From NCBI GenBank assembly GCA_029204225.1, contig CM055107.1, positions 6,792,873 through 6,856,872 of the forward strand: a stretch of DNA of 64,000 bases. Direction: 5' to 3'. Shown one piece after another: positions 52,801 through 64,000 of this stretch. Position numbers and translations under genes: made by a program. The DNA is from Diphasiastrum complanatum (Eukaryota > Streptophyta > Lycopodiopsida > Lycopodiales > Lycopodiaceae). The notes under the pieces are model-generated. The model did no database searches. It worked only from the letters and a program-made list of their open reading frames with translations, and was not told the DNA's origin. How positions within the stretch are numbered: position 1 is the stretch's first letter; every line of letters starts with the position of its first letter.

Positions 52801-53850
52801 GTCCTCGTATCTCTTGTGTTTGATTGGCAAAGTGATGTTGTGTTTCTCACTTTCCCATGCTGCCCCGATGTGGAGGATGTTACTTGTTTCTTCATAGTCC
52901 GTACAGTATATGGGCTCAGATGCTACTGGCTCCTCATCCGCTTTGGCCCATTTAGCTAGAAGGCTTTTTGCTTGTGGTGCAATCCGCAGTAGTTCTCCGA
53001 GTGGTAAACTAACACGGCTTGACGGTAAAAGTGTGAGCCTTTCAGTGTGTGGTTCCTCGGGCCCTACCATGTGAAAAGGTGGTTCATGTTGGTGCAACCG
53101 ATCATTCTGATCAGAGCGCAGTGGTGAGCCCGCTTGCGGTTCCCGTTCGCCGCCAACTGGAGGTTCCGTGGGATTGTCCCTTTCCTGCTCCTTTTCCTCC
53201 GCTTGTGCCTTTTATACCCAGTGTCGTATTTTCTGGTATTGTCTTCTTTCTTCTCTCACATTCGGATATGGCGCTGAAGTTGAGGGTTGGTTGTCAGTGA
53301 CCGAGGGTGGTGGTGAGGGAGCTACTTCTTTCCTCTTATGTGATCGCGTAACAACTAACACCGGAGCATGGAATTGTCACCCTTGTGACGACATCCCTAC
53401 TGGAACTACTGGTTGCTGTATTGCAATGAAGTTGAGAGGCGCACTGGTTCCAAATTTAAATGGAAAATTCTTGTAACAGTGTCCATAACCGCATTCTCGG
53501 CAGAAGGATGTATATTGTCCCTTGTAGGGACATTCCACAATTATGTGTCCTTCGCCACATCCGTAGCAATCGTAATTCCTCCCACCTTGATGCTGAGTTT
53601 GAGCTGCATAGGCTGCAACATATTCATTTATGGCAGGATCCATAAATGGTTCATCTGGTTCGTACCATTGCTGCTACTCAGGTTGAGGTGGTGCTTGCAT
53701 CTCTGGTTCCGCTGCTGTCAGGTTTACATGGGCCACTTGTTGATTGGTTGGCCCCGGTGGTGCAGGTAAGGCCATACGTTGTTGCTGATTTGGTGCGCTG
53801 TACCTCGGTGTCACGTTGGGTGCCCCTTGATGATATGGATAAGAAGTCTA
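49867..53850 (-). mobile_element. Ty3/Gypsy element with an extra frame after integrase, broken
   Basis: Minus-strand order: gag end with two Cys-rich knuckles (CYGCGEGHIIVEC, CRECGYGHC) near 53580-53480; retropepsin (VVDGGSGVNLISTTLYEKW, CVLLGRPWV) in 53097-52450; a linker frame 52252-51551; reverse-transcriptase start (KDCFAWSYSDLKGIP) and integrase core (WGLDYIGPI, ATDYLTIWVEAKAVR) within 51541-50858. Beyond integrase an unrelated open region, about 50750-49950, starts MASSSSEDSCTKQ and has no domain I recognise. The element is incomplete and broken several times; its 5' end is replaced by Copia sequence at about 53850. Confidence 0.85.
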
Positions 53851-54588
53851 ATAAGGACTTCTCTTCTGTAGCAGATGAGAGATTATCCCTATCAATCGAT
53901 ACTTGGATCTCTCATGTATGCAATGGTCTGCACAAGACCTGATATTGCTTTTGCAGTTAGCTCACTTGGCCAATTCATGGCCAATCCTGGGGTTACCCAT
54001 TGGAAGGCTCTGATAAGAGTCATGAGATACATTCGAGCTACAATGGACTAATGCATCTGCTATGGAGAAGACAACAATGACAATCTTCATCGGCTCAGCG
54101 TATTTTTTGATGCAAGCTGGGGAGGAGATGTAGATAATCGTAAATCCACATCCACATTTACATTCTCCTTCAACGGTGGTCCTATATCATGGAATAGTTG
54201 TATGTAGACCTCTATTGCTCTTTCATCTACAAAAGTAGAGTATATTGTTGTTTCTCAATCCATTAAAGAGACATTTTGGTTGAGAAATTTACTGGCAGAC
54301 ATTAGTTTGAACTTGTACACCCCAACAATCATATTCTATGATAATCAGAGTGCAATTTTCTTATCGTCCAACCTTAGATTTCACTCTAGGAGTAAGCACA
54401 TTGAGATTCGATATCACTTTGTCAGGGGCAATATTCTCTACAAAGAGGTGAGCTTAACGTACTATCGACGAACGCATGACATGGTTGTAGATGTGTTCAC
54501 CAAGGCATTGAGCATTGATGCACACAACAAATTTTGTGCACTGCTAACTCTGAAGATCAAATTATTCATGGATCCAGATTAAGGGGGG
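53850..54588 (+). mobile_element. Copia reverse transcriptase end and RNase H, family A copy 2
   Basis: Plus-strand Copia pol end: YAMVCTRPDIAFAVSSLGQF, FDASWGGDVDNRKSTS, ALSSTKVEYIVVSQSIKE, NLRFHSRSKHIEIRYHF, DVFTKALS. It is followed by a polypurine tract (TTAAGGGGGG) and an LTR start near 54589 (TTGGATTTATCTCC). Same family as 22771-23143 but longer. It interrupts the minus-strand Gypsy on its left. Broken. Confidence 0.85.
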
Positions 54589-54689
54589 TGGTTGGATTTA
54601 TCTCCTCTACTCTCCTAAATCCCATGTGAATCTAGTTCCATTCATTGTTGCATATTTACTTGCATTGTCGTGCAGCTTAACTACTAAAG

Positions 54690-55390
54690 ACGAGTAAGTG
54701 AAGATGGCCGACATATCGAAGTTGGATGAACTATCAAGTAGACCCAACCTAGACGACATATCGATCAGAAGTTTAGATCCAAGAGATTTACAAAGTCAGG
54801 TTATACTGACAAGAAGAGCAACATGCAGACTGGATGGCCATGAAATCAAAGACTACCAAACTTTGAAGTACAATAACGAAAAGAAGAAGCAGTTCCAATA
54901 ACAAGCACACAGTATAACAACCAATCACTCAATCCAATAACAAGGGGAAGATGAAGCTGTGTTCATGACCAAAGTTGGAGAACAACGGGATATCGATTCC
55001 TAGTATCTAGACTTTGGAACAACTCAACATATGACTCGCTATCGCGATCGGTTCAAAAACTACAAGTCATTCACATGCGCTAGAGTTGTGCTACTTGGAG
55101 ACAACTCATCACATTCAATCAAAGGTGAAGGAACAGTCAGAATCGAATTCCAAAGAGGCGAAGTCAAGTTGTTGTCCAATGTTCTCCATGTTCCAAATCT
55201 GACCAAAAATCTGCTCTCAGTCAATAGACTGGCAAGACAACTAATTGTGGAAAGCCAGAAGAACAGATTATTACTTGAAAATGTGACAAATATGAAGGCC
55301 AAACTCCTACGTCCGACACCAGTTTCACTTCAGAAGATTATTCTTATGCCCTTAATATATTCTCTAATGCATCAGACTTCGAATTAAATT
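54690..55390 (+). mobile_element. Copia gag/protease fragment
   Basis: Contains the Copia protease region (LDFGTTQHMTRYRDRFKNYK, GTVRIEFQRGEVKLLSNVLH, VPNLTKNLLSVNRLARQ). It runs into Gypsy-type sequence at about 55400, so two superfamilies meet here. Broken. Confidence 0.75.
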
Positions 55391-55399
55391 ATTTCGAAC

Positions 55400-57620
55400 A
55401 CTATGAGAATAATGATTCATCAGATGACGAAGAAGAATTCTTCGATGTCTACAACACAAATGCTAATATAATTATAAATGACTCAAAAGATGCAAACAAG
55501 AATTTTGAGGATTCTGATCAAGATACAGATGATGAATCTGATGAATCCAAACAAGAATTTGGTAATAAACACCAGGATAACAACGAAAATAAATCCATGG
55601 AGCCAGCCATGCACAAAATTCATGGCCATACCAAGGCCAGTATGACGAAAGGTATAATTCTGTCAGATTCTACAGAGCTAATTGAACTTGAACTTGGAAA
55701 ATTTGTTCATGTTTCTAAGTCCCTTGGAGAGACAGAATTAGCAGAATTTACTGAGCTATTGAAAGAGTACCAACGTATTTGCATGGTCACTCGAAGACTT
55801 GAAGAGAAGACCTGCTGAATTTGGCGAGCACTGCATTGATCTTAAAGAAGATGTTGTTCCTTTCCGGACAGAGACAATATCGTCCCAATCCAAAGTACTC
55901 TCTTATGGTAAAAGATGAACTCAACAAGCACCTTAAGGCATGTATTATTTATCCTGTCTTAAGTAGTGAATGGGTGTCTCCCATTGTTGTAGTTCCAAAA
56001 AAGAAGATTGGCAAGATTCAAATTTGTCAGGATTTCAGGAAGCTGAATGTTGCTACCAAGAAAGATCACCACCCATCACCCTTCACAGATTCCATTCTAG
56101 ACCAGGTTGCTAGATAAGAACGTTACAGTTTCTGTGATGGCTTCTAGCTATAATCAAGTTGGAGTAAGGAAGGAGGATCGACCATTTTTACTACTGATTG
56201 GGGCACTTATGCCTACAATGAAATGCCCTTTGGTCTTTGCAATGCACCAGATACTTTTCAGAGAATTATGATGCTAATTTTTGCTGCATTCCTAAGAACA
56301 TTTCTCAAAATTTTCATTGATGATTTCTGTGTTTATAGTAATATCAAGTCTCATATTCAGAAACTGAAACTTACATTGCAGAGGTGTGGAGATACTTGTT
56401 TGTCGCTTCACCCCGAAAAATGTTTTTTTTTTTCGGTATGAGAGAAGGTATACTTTTGGGGCATAAAATATCCAGCAGAGGAATTGAAGTCAACAAAAAT
56501 AAAGTCAAAGTTATAAAGAATCTATTGATACCAGCGAATCTATGAGAATTGAGAGGTTTTCTAAGACATGTTGGTTATTATCAAAGATTTATCCAAAATC
56601 ATGCCTCTATTGTTGTAGCTCTGACACAGTTACTTAAGAAACAAGTCGCTTATATTTGGATGGTAGAACAATATAAAGCATTCGAAGAACTTAAGCGGAA
56701 GCTGATTAATGCTCCAATTCTAAGACTGCCTAACTGGACAATACTATTTCATAGTTATGTTGATGTGTCAGCATTCGCTATTGGTGTCTATCTAAGCCAG
56801 AAGGACGAATAGAAGAAAGACCATCCAATCTACTATGCTAGTAGACAGCTCAGTTCCTCGGAGAAAAATTATTCAGCAATAGAAAGGAAAGCACTTGGAA
56901 AATGATTTTTACTGTAAAGAAGTTTTGGTATTATTTGCTAGGATATGCTATTATATTTCATGTTGATCATTATGCTATTATTTTAGTATCTTCTTAATAA
57001 ACTTGATTTAGCTAGCCGAATTGCTCGCTGGGTTTTGTTGCTACAAGAGTTGACTTCTCAAGTTGAGCTTCGTCAAGGAAAATATCATACTAATGCTGAT
57101 TATCTCTCACGACTTAGCACGAGAAAGATTGAAAAACTGTTAAATGATGACTTTTCAGATGAAAATTTATTCGAGATATCTTCTACAAATTCTTTATATT
57201 CTGATATTATTATTCATCTCAAAGATCATAGATATTCTGAAGGGTATGACTTGGAGAAGAAGACAATATTTTAATATAAAGTTGCACCTTATACCATCAT
57301 CAACAATGTTCTGTATAGGCTTGGTGCAGATCACCAGTTAAAAAGGTGTCTTGAAGCGGAATATATTCCAAAGGTTATTCGAGTCTTGCATTCCGAAGAT
57401 GCTGGTGGACATTTCACCATGAAGAACATTGTTAATAAGATTATGACCACCAAATATTGGTGGCCTACCATGTTTTAAGGATGTCTCCACTTACATTTGA
57501 TCTTGTGATCCATGCCAGAGATTTGGTAAACCAACCAAATCTATGAATTGGCTATTGACACCAATCATACCACTTGCACCATTTGAAAAGTGGTGACTTT
57601 GTCGGTCCAATAAAGCCTTC
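55400..57620 (+). mobile_element. Ty3/Gypsy pol, reverse transcriptase to integrase, broken
   Basis: Reverse transcriptase (WVSPIVVVPKKKIGKIQIC, QDFRKLNVATKKDHHP, MPFGLCNAPDTFQRIMM, FIDDFCVYS), RNase H region (GFLRHVGYYQRFIQNHASI, YVDVSAFAIGVYLSQ), the stretch before integrase (VELRQGKYHTNADYLSRLS), and the start of integrase (GGHFTMKNIVNKIMTTKYWW; later FVGPIKPS). Order and motifs are typical of Gypsy. The copy is broken in several places. Confidence 0.87.
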
Positions 57621-57699
57621 TACCTCTTACTCTTTTCTAACCATAATGCTTGAAGATCCATCATGTTATGAAGATGCAAGTAGATCACAAGTTTGGAGA

Positions 57700-57913
57700 C
57701 CCTTGTATTTATTGTGATAATCAAGGGACTGATTATCCAAACTTGTGATTTATTGTTATAATCAAGCATCTCAACAAATTGCAACAAATCCTATCTTCCA
57801 TGCTAGAACAAAGCATATTGAGTTGCCTAAAGATCCATTTTTTAAGTTGAGATGTGCTCTTGGAATTGTAGATAGATGTACATTAGACTTACCAAGTTAG
57901 CAATGAGGAGGAG
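57700..57913 (+). mobile_element. Copia RNase H tail and polypurine tract
   Basis: Short piece with the Copia tail motif (NPIFHARTKHIELPKDPFF) and a purine-rich tract (GCAATGAGGAGGAG) before an LTR start at 57914 (TGTTAAAAATGTC). The LTR runs right toward 58300; its end is not defined. Confidence 0.65.
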
Positions 57914-58336
57914 TGTTAAAAATGTCACTTCCAACGTGATGTACTTGGTTAATCTTGAGATATTTGATCATGATAGGATCTCACATGTGTGGAGCCTGTT
58001 CCATGTGTGAAAGGATGTACATAACTTACTTTTATGAAGTTAGATTGATTTTAGATGGATCTACATAAGTGTGAAATTGACCTTTGAGTAGAATCTAGAA
58101 AAAAAGTCATTTTGGTCAAACTTTTTGTAAATAGATTGCACTTCCATGTGAATGAGTAAATGCTCCCACATGTCAAGATGCTATTCACACGTGTGGATAA
58201 GATTGTAGATGATATGATAGCGAGATTCCATTAGATCCTATTTTATAGGGAATATCCCTATTTTTGTGGAGACTAGTTTTTGGCTCATATGCTCAACTTA
58301 AAACCTCGATTTTTGGGAGTTCACATTAAGGGGGAG

Positions 58337-58885
58337 TGTTATATTTCATTCTTGAAATCATTTCTAGACCCATTTTATGTATAGCTTGCAGTTCTACTCG
58401 CATTGTCAGAATAGTGTCGAAGGTATTGAGACCGTTTGTAGAAATATACGCATTGTCAAAACAATTTAAAATTTGAGGGATTATCGAACAAAATTTGAAT
58501 CGACCAAAAATTCCATGGACTATCGAGAGTTCCAAACTCAACTGAAAAATAGTGGAGCCTTATCCACTATATTTCGGGTCCAATATCGTAGCCCCACATG
58601 GATAACAACGCATTTCGTTAGGGCTGTGCCATCAAAAACTATAAATAGATCATTGGATCAATTTACTTTTAAAATTTTCAAAGTTGAATCAAGTTGTTAA
58701 GAAGTTCATCATTCTTCTTCTCTCTTTGTTCTACCATAGGAATAGACTAATTGTTAATAAGCTATCACAATTACAGTCTATGTAAGAGCAAAATTTATAG
58801 TAATATAAGATGAGATATTATCATAGTGCAATCAGAGTAGACAATGGAAGCATTTAGTTATTGTAATTCAACATTAAATTGGTCC
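58337..58885 (+). mobile_element. Partial LTR, same family as the RPB1 intron solo LTR
   Basis: Starts TGTTATATTTC after a polypurine tract (TTAAGGGGGAG, 58326-58336). It aligns with 12035 onward for about 530 bp (shared CTATATTTCGGGTCCAAT, GTAGCCCCACATGG, GTTAGGGCTGTGCCATCA), then similarity stops, so the right end is missing. Confidence 0.8.
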
Positions 58886-60190
58886 AAATGTGGGGTGCAT
58901 GTCTTATAGCCAATTCCTTGAAACCAATTAGTGAGGCACTAATGTTTCATTCAGAGAACAAGAATTGTAGAGCTGAGTGTAGCCTATGAAATGTACTATA
59001 TATGGTAAGCTAATTCAGGCCGAGTTGGTAGACTTTGTTGGGATCAAAATAGAACTCACCAAAATAGGGATCCCATGTAGTAGAGACTTTTGTGATCATG
59101 AGAAGGATGCACTAGTTCTCCATTGCTTCTGCTACTATTTTTTTGCAAAATTTTATAAATTACTTCAAACATCTACCAAAGTAGTCCATCCCTTTCCCAA
59201 TAGAAATAAAAAAAAGTTACAGTCTTCCACAATGAAGCCTTCGTCCCAAGTCATATGTCTTTTCATGATGTGATATGTCAATCCTTATATGTTGAGGCAC
59301 AAAGAATAAACTTTCTTGTGCCTTGTGATGAACAATTCCTCTTGCAGTTTGGGTTCTGGTAGGAGGCTAAGTATGGTATTTCTCAATGGGTGCAACTAGA
59401 ATTTTGAGGTTATGTATGGAAGTTTATATCCCCCTCCTTGTAGGATCAAGATAAATATAGATGAAGTCTTGGATAAGTTTTACCACTGGAGGTTGATGTT
59501 CCTTGAAAGTTTTGTGATGCACCATGTCGAAATTGAGAAAAGATGTATTCACATCATCCCAAGGCAACATTGGAAGCATCTTTGGGGGAGAAAGTGGATT
59601 TGTTGAAGCTTTTGGCTCGAATTAGATTGCTCATGGCCTAGCTATTGGTCAAAAGAAGTGTTTGTGTCAAAGGATGAAATATCAACCTGGCTAGTTTGGA
59701 GATTGAAAAGGGAAAAGGTTGATTGTAGACTGGGCAGGTCAATAGATTTGTGAAGAATCGTAGGATAACTCCTCAATCATGCATGGGTGTCATATATTGG
59801 AACTTGTCAAGAAATATTGGTATTGTGCTATAAAACATTATAACAATGTGCCAAAAGAGGGGGAGGAAATATGAGTGGTTGGGCTTGATGCTTGAGGATG
59901 TGTTGATGTGCATCTTTTGCAATTGGAGGGGGAGATAGGTGACAATGGGTAAAAATACCTAATGTGTGCCCCTTGGGTGGATGTGGCCGATTTTATTTTG
60001 TCCAAGAGCTCTTGTATAGATGGATTGGATAGATGTGCAAGGGAATATGGGAATGAAAAACAATTTTAATCAGAGTAACTCAACATATACCCAAGGAACT
60101 TTGATAAGGAAATATGAAGTGTTAGTACAAGAAAAGTGGCATTCTTATAGACAAAGCTAGGAACAAAGTGAGTATAAGCCAGTTTATACG
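58886..60190. other. Stretch without a recognised gene
   Basis: Non-coding, no domain, LTR end or repeat recognised apart from short AT-rich runs. Confidence 0.35.
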
Positions 60191-60409
<219 letters not shown>

Positions 60410-60669
60410 CAGTTAGTATAACTATAAATTGTTATCAAATTTGGATAAAGTCTATTCGAAAGAAAGTGATATTAGAGTTTGTGAAAATACTCTAAATTAG
60501 GGCTAATTGATCATATATATTTGAATATAGAAAATGCTATTTGTTGGGCTACGATAGATTCAGAGATTAATGAAACTATAGAAGAGAATTTACTGGAAGT
60601 TATTCTATCAGACCCCCATAACATCTATAGAATACATTATACATAGGAGTTAGTCATTCCACAATACCT

Positions 60670-60930
60670 AGATCTTATAGTATGGGATCATATTACATAC
60701 CACCCTTGAAAAATATAGAAACCATTCAGCCTATAGTTGAAATCAATCAAGCTTTCACTCATAATTGGCCTACTCCTACCACTATCCAAGAAGTACAAGG
60801 CATTTTGTCATTAACCAAGAGGTGGAGTAGATTTATACCAACTTATCCTGAATTAGTAGAACCATTAAGTACTTTAGTCAATAGTGAACAATTCTATTGG
60901 GAAGAATGAGAACAACCGTCATTTGATAAT
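60670..60930 (+). mobile_element. Gypsy pol fragment after reverse transcriptase
   Basis: Encodes INQAFTHNWPTPTTIQEVQG...FIPTYPELVEPLSTLV, matching the segment joining reverse transcriptase to RNase H in Gypsy elements. Isolated and broken. Confidence 0.6.
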
Positions 60931-61437
60931 CTGGTTAGATCTATGGATGGATTTAAATATGATAATATATATGTTCAATGATATCAATATAGATGATGCA
61001 TAAGGACTTCTGAGCTAAAGAATGCTTAGGGAAGTGCGTGGAAGTAGGAACTTTTGCATAATAGCTCAAATATACATGTTCGGTACTTGGCATACTTCTG
61101 AATCTCAAAAGTCTAATAGCTATAGTTAATAAACAATAGTGAAGTCAATGACCACAAAAGCTGAAATCTTATAATTGACTATGCTATGTTTAGAAATGTT
61201 TTCATGATGTTAGATGAATGATATTGAATGATAATACTGGTGAGTTATTTGTATGAGAATGAACTTTGTTTTGTATGATGAGTAACACAAAATTCAAAGA
61301 CTTAGTGATGATCAAGGTATAGTGTTGGTGGACAGAGAGGTATAGGTGTGAAATCTAGCCCCACCATCCTAATCTTGAGGTGCCACTTTGAAGTAGACGA
61401 GAAGTCACTCAAAGGGAAGCAAAATTGAGTGTTTTGA

Positions 61438-61710
61438 ATGGCTGATACTCATAATGACAAACAAAGAGAAGAGAGAGATCAAAGAACTCAAAAAAGAACC
61501 TGGAGAAAAGAAATATTCGAGAAGTTAGCTAGAACTAGAGAGACTATAAACAGTATAAGTAAACCAATAACAAAGGATAGATCATTCTCACCATATAATA
61601 CATTTTCAAAAAAGGATCCAAATATTACCATAAAAAATTCAAAAACAATGGACGAAGAATCAGATAACTAATTTTCACTTCTAGGACAATAGCAGTTCAA
61701 GGGGGAAGAA
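61438..61710 (+). mobile_element. Gypsy 3' end with polypurine tract; LTR starts at 61711
   Basis: A charged frame of 77 residues (MADTHNDKQREERDQ) ends at 61671, followed by TTCAAGGGGGAAGAA and an LTR start TGTTATGACCATG at 61711. That start resembles the minus-strand LTR at 28346. Assignment to Gypsy rests on these signals, not on a protein domain. The LTR's right end is lost or unplaced. Confidence 0.5.
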
Positions 61711-61998
61711 TGTTATGACCATGTCCAATATTGAGAATTTAAAATGACCCTTAATATGGGTATTTGGCACTCCACTTTTCAAGATAATTGGTTAAGTCTT
61801 GAAATTTCTTTCACTATGGGATTTGTAATTAATAACCTTGAAAGGATGAGCTTAGGATCACAAAGATCCATTTTTTTACGAAAATGCTTGATTTGTTCCA
61901 GACACCACTCAAACTCTCAATAGAATTTATGGCACCCTCAAATACTCCACTAGATTTGGCACTACAACACCTTTAACCTGTAACCTGCTCTGATACCA

Positions 61999-62567
61999 TG
62001 TGAAAAAAATCAAATTCAAAATGTCATAATTGAAGCACTTGATCGTGAGCTAACTTTGGATACACATCTCTTTGCATCAACAATGTAGAAAATATGCATC
62101 TAACATGCTAGAACATGAAAATTAGTGCATAACTACCTAAGATCCAATTAGGTAATGTCCATGTCCATACTATAGCAGTCCGTAAAGTACCTTCACATGT
62201 GTGGAATCAAGCACAACAAGAAAACTAGCATTCTACACATCCAAATTGACAATATCAAGAGGAAAAGAGATAGAAGAAGACAATAACAGTGAAGATGAAT
62301 GTTTTCCACAAATAGAAAGAACTCTCGAATACTTTCTCCATGCTGGTAGTTTCTAGGTACTTACCAAAAAACCTAGTTGTACTTGACTAATGTATATCCA
62401 ACCAATAGTAATAGGTCCAAATACGACCTTACCACTTTATCTACTTGCAAAAAATAGTAAGGAAACTATTTTTAGACCTTATTGACGTTAAAGTCTCTAA
62501 GTTTGAATATCACTTTGGCCTCCAAATTACCAAATAAAATCAACTAAATCAGTTGATAATTTTCACA
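61999..62567 (-). mobile_element. 5' LTR of a minus-strand element, with tRNA-Met primer site
   Basis: A 569-bp LTR (plus strand TGTGAAAAAAATC...ATTTTCACA). On the minus strand it is followed directly by TGGTATCAGAGCAGG (61998-61984), a primer site for initiator tRNA-Met, so it is the upstream LTR and the inside runs left. Only about 200-280 bp of the inside may remain before Gypsy sequence. Same family as the solo LTR at 4637-5333. Confidence 0.78.
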
Positions 62568-64000
62568 CTAACTTTGAAGAATCAAATCAATTCAAGTTAC
62601 AAACTTGATGGAAAATATGCTCATGCATATGCCTTAAGAGTTGAGTCTCTTGATGGTAAGCTAGATTGTATTGGTAACATCGTCAAAGAGGAGGCTTATA
62701 AGTTTGCAATAAATAATAATCAAAGTGCTCGTCGCTTTGCTTTGGTGGCATGCATCTACCTTTCATTGCTAGGACTACCAAACCATCACACACATCAGAA
62801 TCACAAACTAAGGTGTTTGGATTTGGCTTGAAACCATGTGCTACATCTAATTGAAACATTTTGAATTGTATTCATTTCTTGAAATTAGGTAAGCAGACTT
62901 GTTTTGAAAATCCAATGTTCCATGACCCAAATACTAGCAACATTTCACTAAGGTAGGGGTCTTGTGGCTTGCCAATCCCTTGTTTTTTTTATTGGGATTA
63001 GCAATAATATATTACTTATGTGCGCTACTAAGTTGTGTGTAAATGCATTTATACATTGAATTTTTTATAGCCAAACAATTATAGAGTGAAGTGATGTATA
63101 GAATATTGCAGCATCATACTAAACAAGAAGGACTTATCAACTACTAGTAGCTATAGAGAAGCATGCATACATTCTAACATAATATTGAACGCAATAAGAA
63201 GATGGATTGATTCAGTAAGTAGTGTGTACAAAATCAGATGATGAGAGCACAAAAGAATAGCAGATGCAACCGCATAATCTAAACTATCTCTGAGCAACTA
63301 ATAACTCTGTCTGATGCACTTCCGCTAAGAAGCAGTAAGCACTAATAACAATAATTGTTGGATCTTCAGCATCCTCAGTCGGCTATGGCTCCATCTAGCA
63401 TGACTATGGTAGTCTCCCAACTAGTCTACGATTCTCCAACTAGCTGAGCAAGAGGATGGGAAGACTAAGGGTAAGATCCGCTCTTCTCTCGTTTCTCTAC
63501 TTAGGAGCTGACTCAAATGACGGCTTAACCTAATTCAATGACGACTTAACCTACCTAATTCAGTGACGACTTAACCTAAAATCTCCTCCTGTAAGGCTTA
63601 CCCTACTAGAGAATGGAGGGCCTAGATTAACTTAACTAGTTGCTAGATGAATAATATACAATACAATGTGAAGTAACATAGTACATGAGACCACACAAGG
63701 GAGAACACTCAGAGAGAAAGATAGGCATGTACTGCAAATGAGGTTCTTCTCGAAAATGGACTCTTCCACTCCTATTTATACTTGGAGTGGTGGTCACTTA
63801 CTTAAATGCATTGTGGGACAAGTAAGCCACGTAGACTAACTTAACTTTGAATCACACTGGTGCCATGGGACAAACCCCCAATAGGCCTTTGTGACTAACT
63901 TTTACATAACTTGAAATTACATATCTATGTGCAGTGCCCATGGCAATTTAAACTTAGAACTAAATAACTTAAGACAGTACGGATACTGTAAAAGCCTAAA
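62568..64000. other. Stretch without a recognised gene
   Basis: A 92-residue frame at 62553-62831 begins inside the LTR and shows no domain. At about 63520-63580 three copies of TGACGACTTAACCTA form a small tandem repeat. Nothing else is supported. Confidence 0.35.

Overview
This window comes from the nuclear genome of a land plant. It holds an intron-rich gene for the largest subunit of RNA polymerase II whose protein is close to plant NRPB1 throughout, and a class III secretory peroxidase, a plant-specific family. Everything else is dominated by nested, broken LTR retrotransposons of the Copia and Gypsy types and by unusually long GA/CT microsatellites. I cannot fix the lineage. The degree of nesting and the repeat load suggest a large genome such as a fern, lycophyte or gymnosperm, but this is a guess.

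Layout. 0.5-1.9 kb: a complete four-exon peroxidase on the minus strand. 2-5.4 kb: repeats (two GA tracts, short tandem duplications, a perfect hairpin, a solo LTR). 7.5-17.5 kb: a complete RPB1 gene on the minus strand with 14 coding exons that I could join in frame, encoding about 1880 residues. Its intron 9 carries a solo LTR with a perfect 5-bp target duplication, and its 5' leader carries three copies of a 53-bp unit. 18-20.5 kb: non-coding DNA with a cluster of a palindromic motif built on AGCTATGCC/GGCATAGCT. 21-25 kb: a chromodomain-type Gypsy fossil followed by Gypsy and Copia fragments. 25.4-30.4 kb: a large inverted repeat with arms of about 1.8-2 kb. 32.6-39.8 kb: LTRs and internal parts of Gypsy and Copia fossils in both orientations. 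42.4-44.4 kb: a probable host gene for a small membrane protein (three exon pieces seen, middle not resolved). 45.8-48.7 kb: a Copia fragment and a tandem duplication whose two units each end in a very long CT tract. 49-62.6 kb: a dense stack of Gypsy and Copia fossils. 62.6-64 kb: nothing firm.

The host genes are unrelated to each other: peroxidase in the cell wall or apoplast, RPB1 in nuclear transcription, and an unknown membrane protein. No operon-like or defence-like system is visible. The most interesting points concern genome structure: solo LTRs with intact target duplications, one of them inside an essential gene; a tandemly repeated 5' leader and duplicated G-boxes before RPB1; the palindrome cluster; and the 5-kb inverted repeat. 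All retroelement copies looked at are broken fossils.
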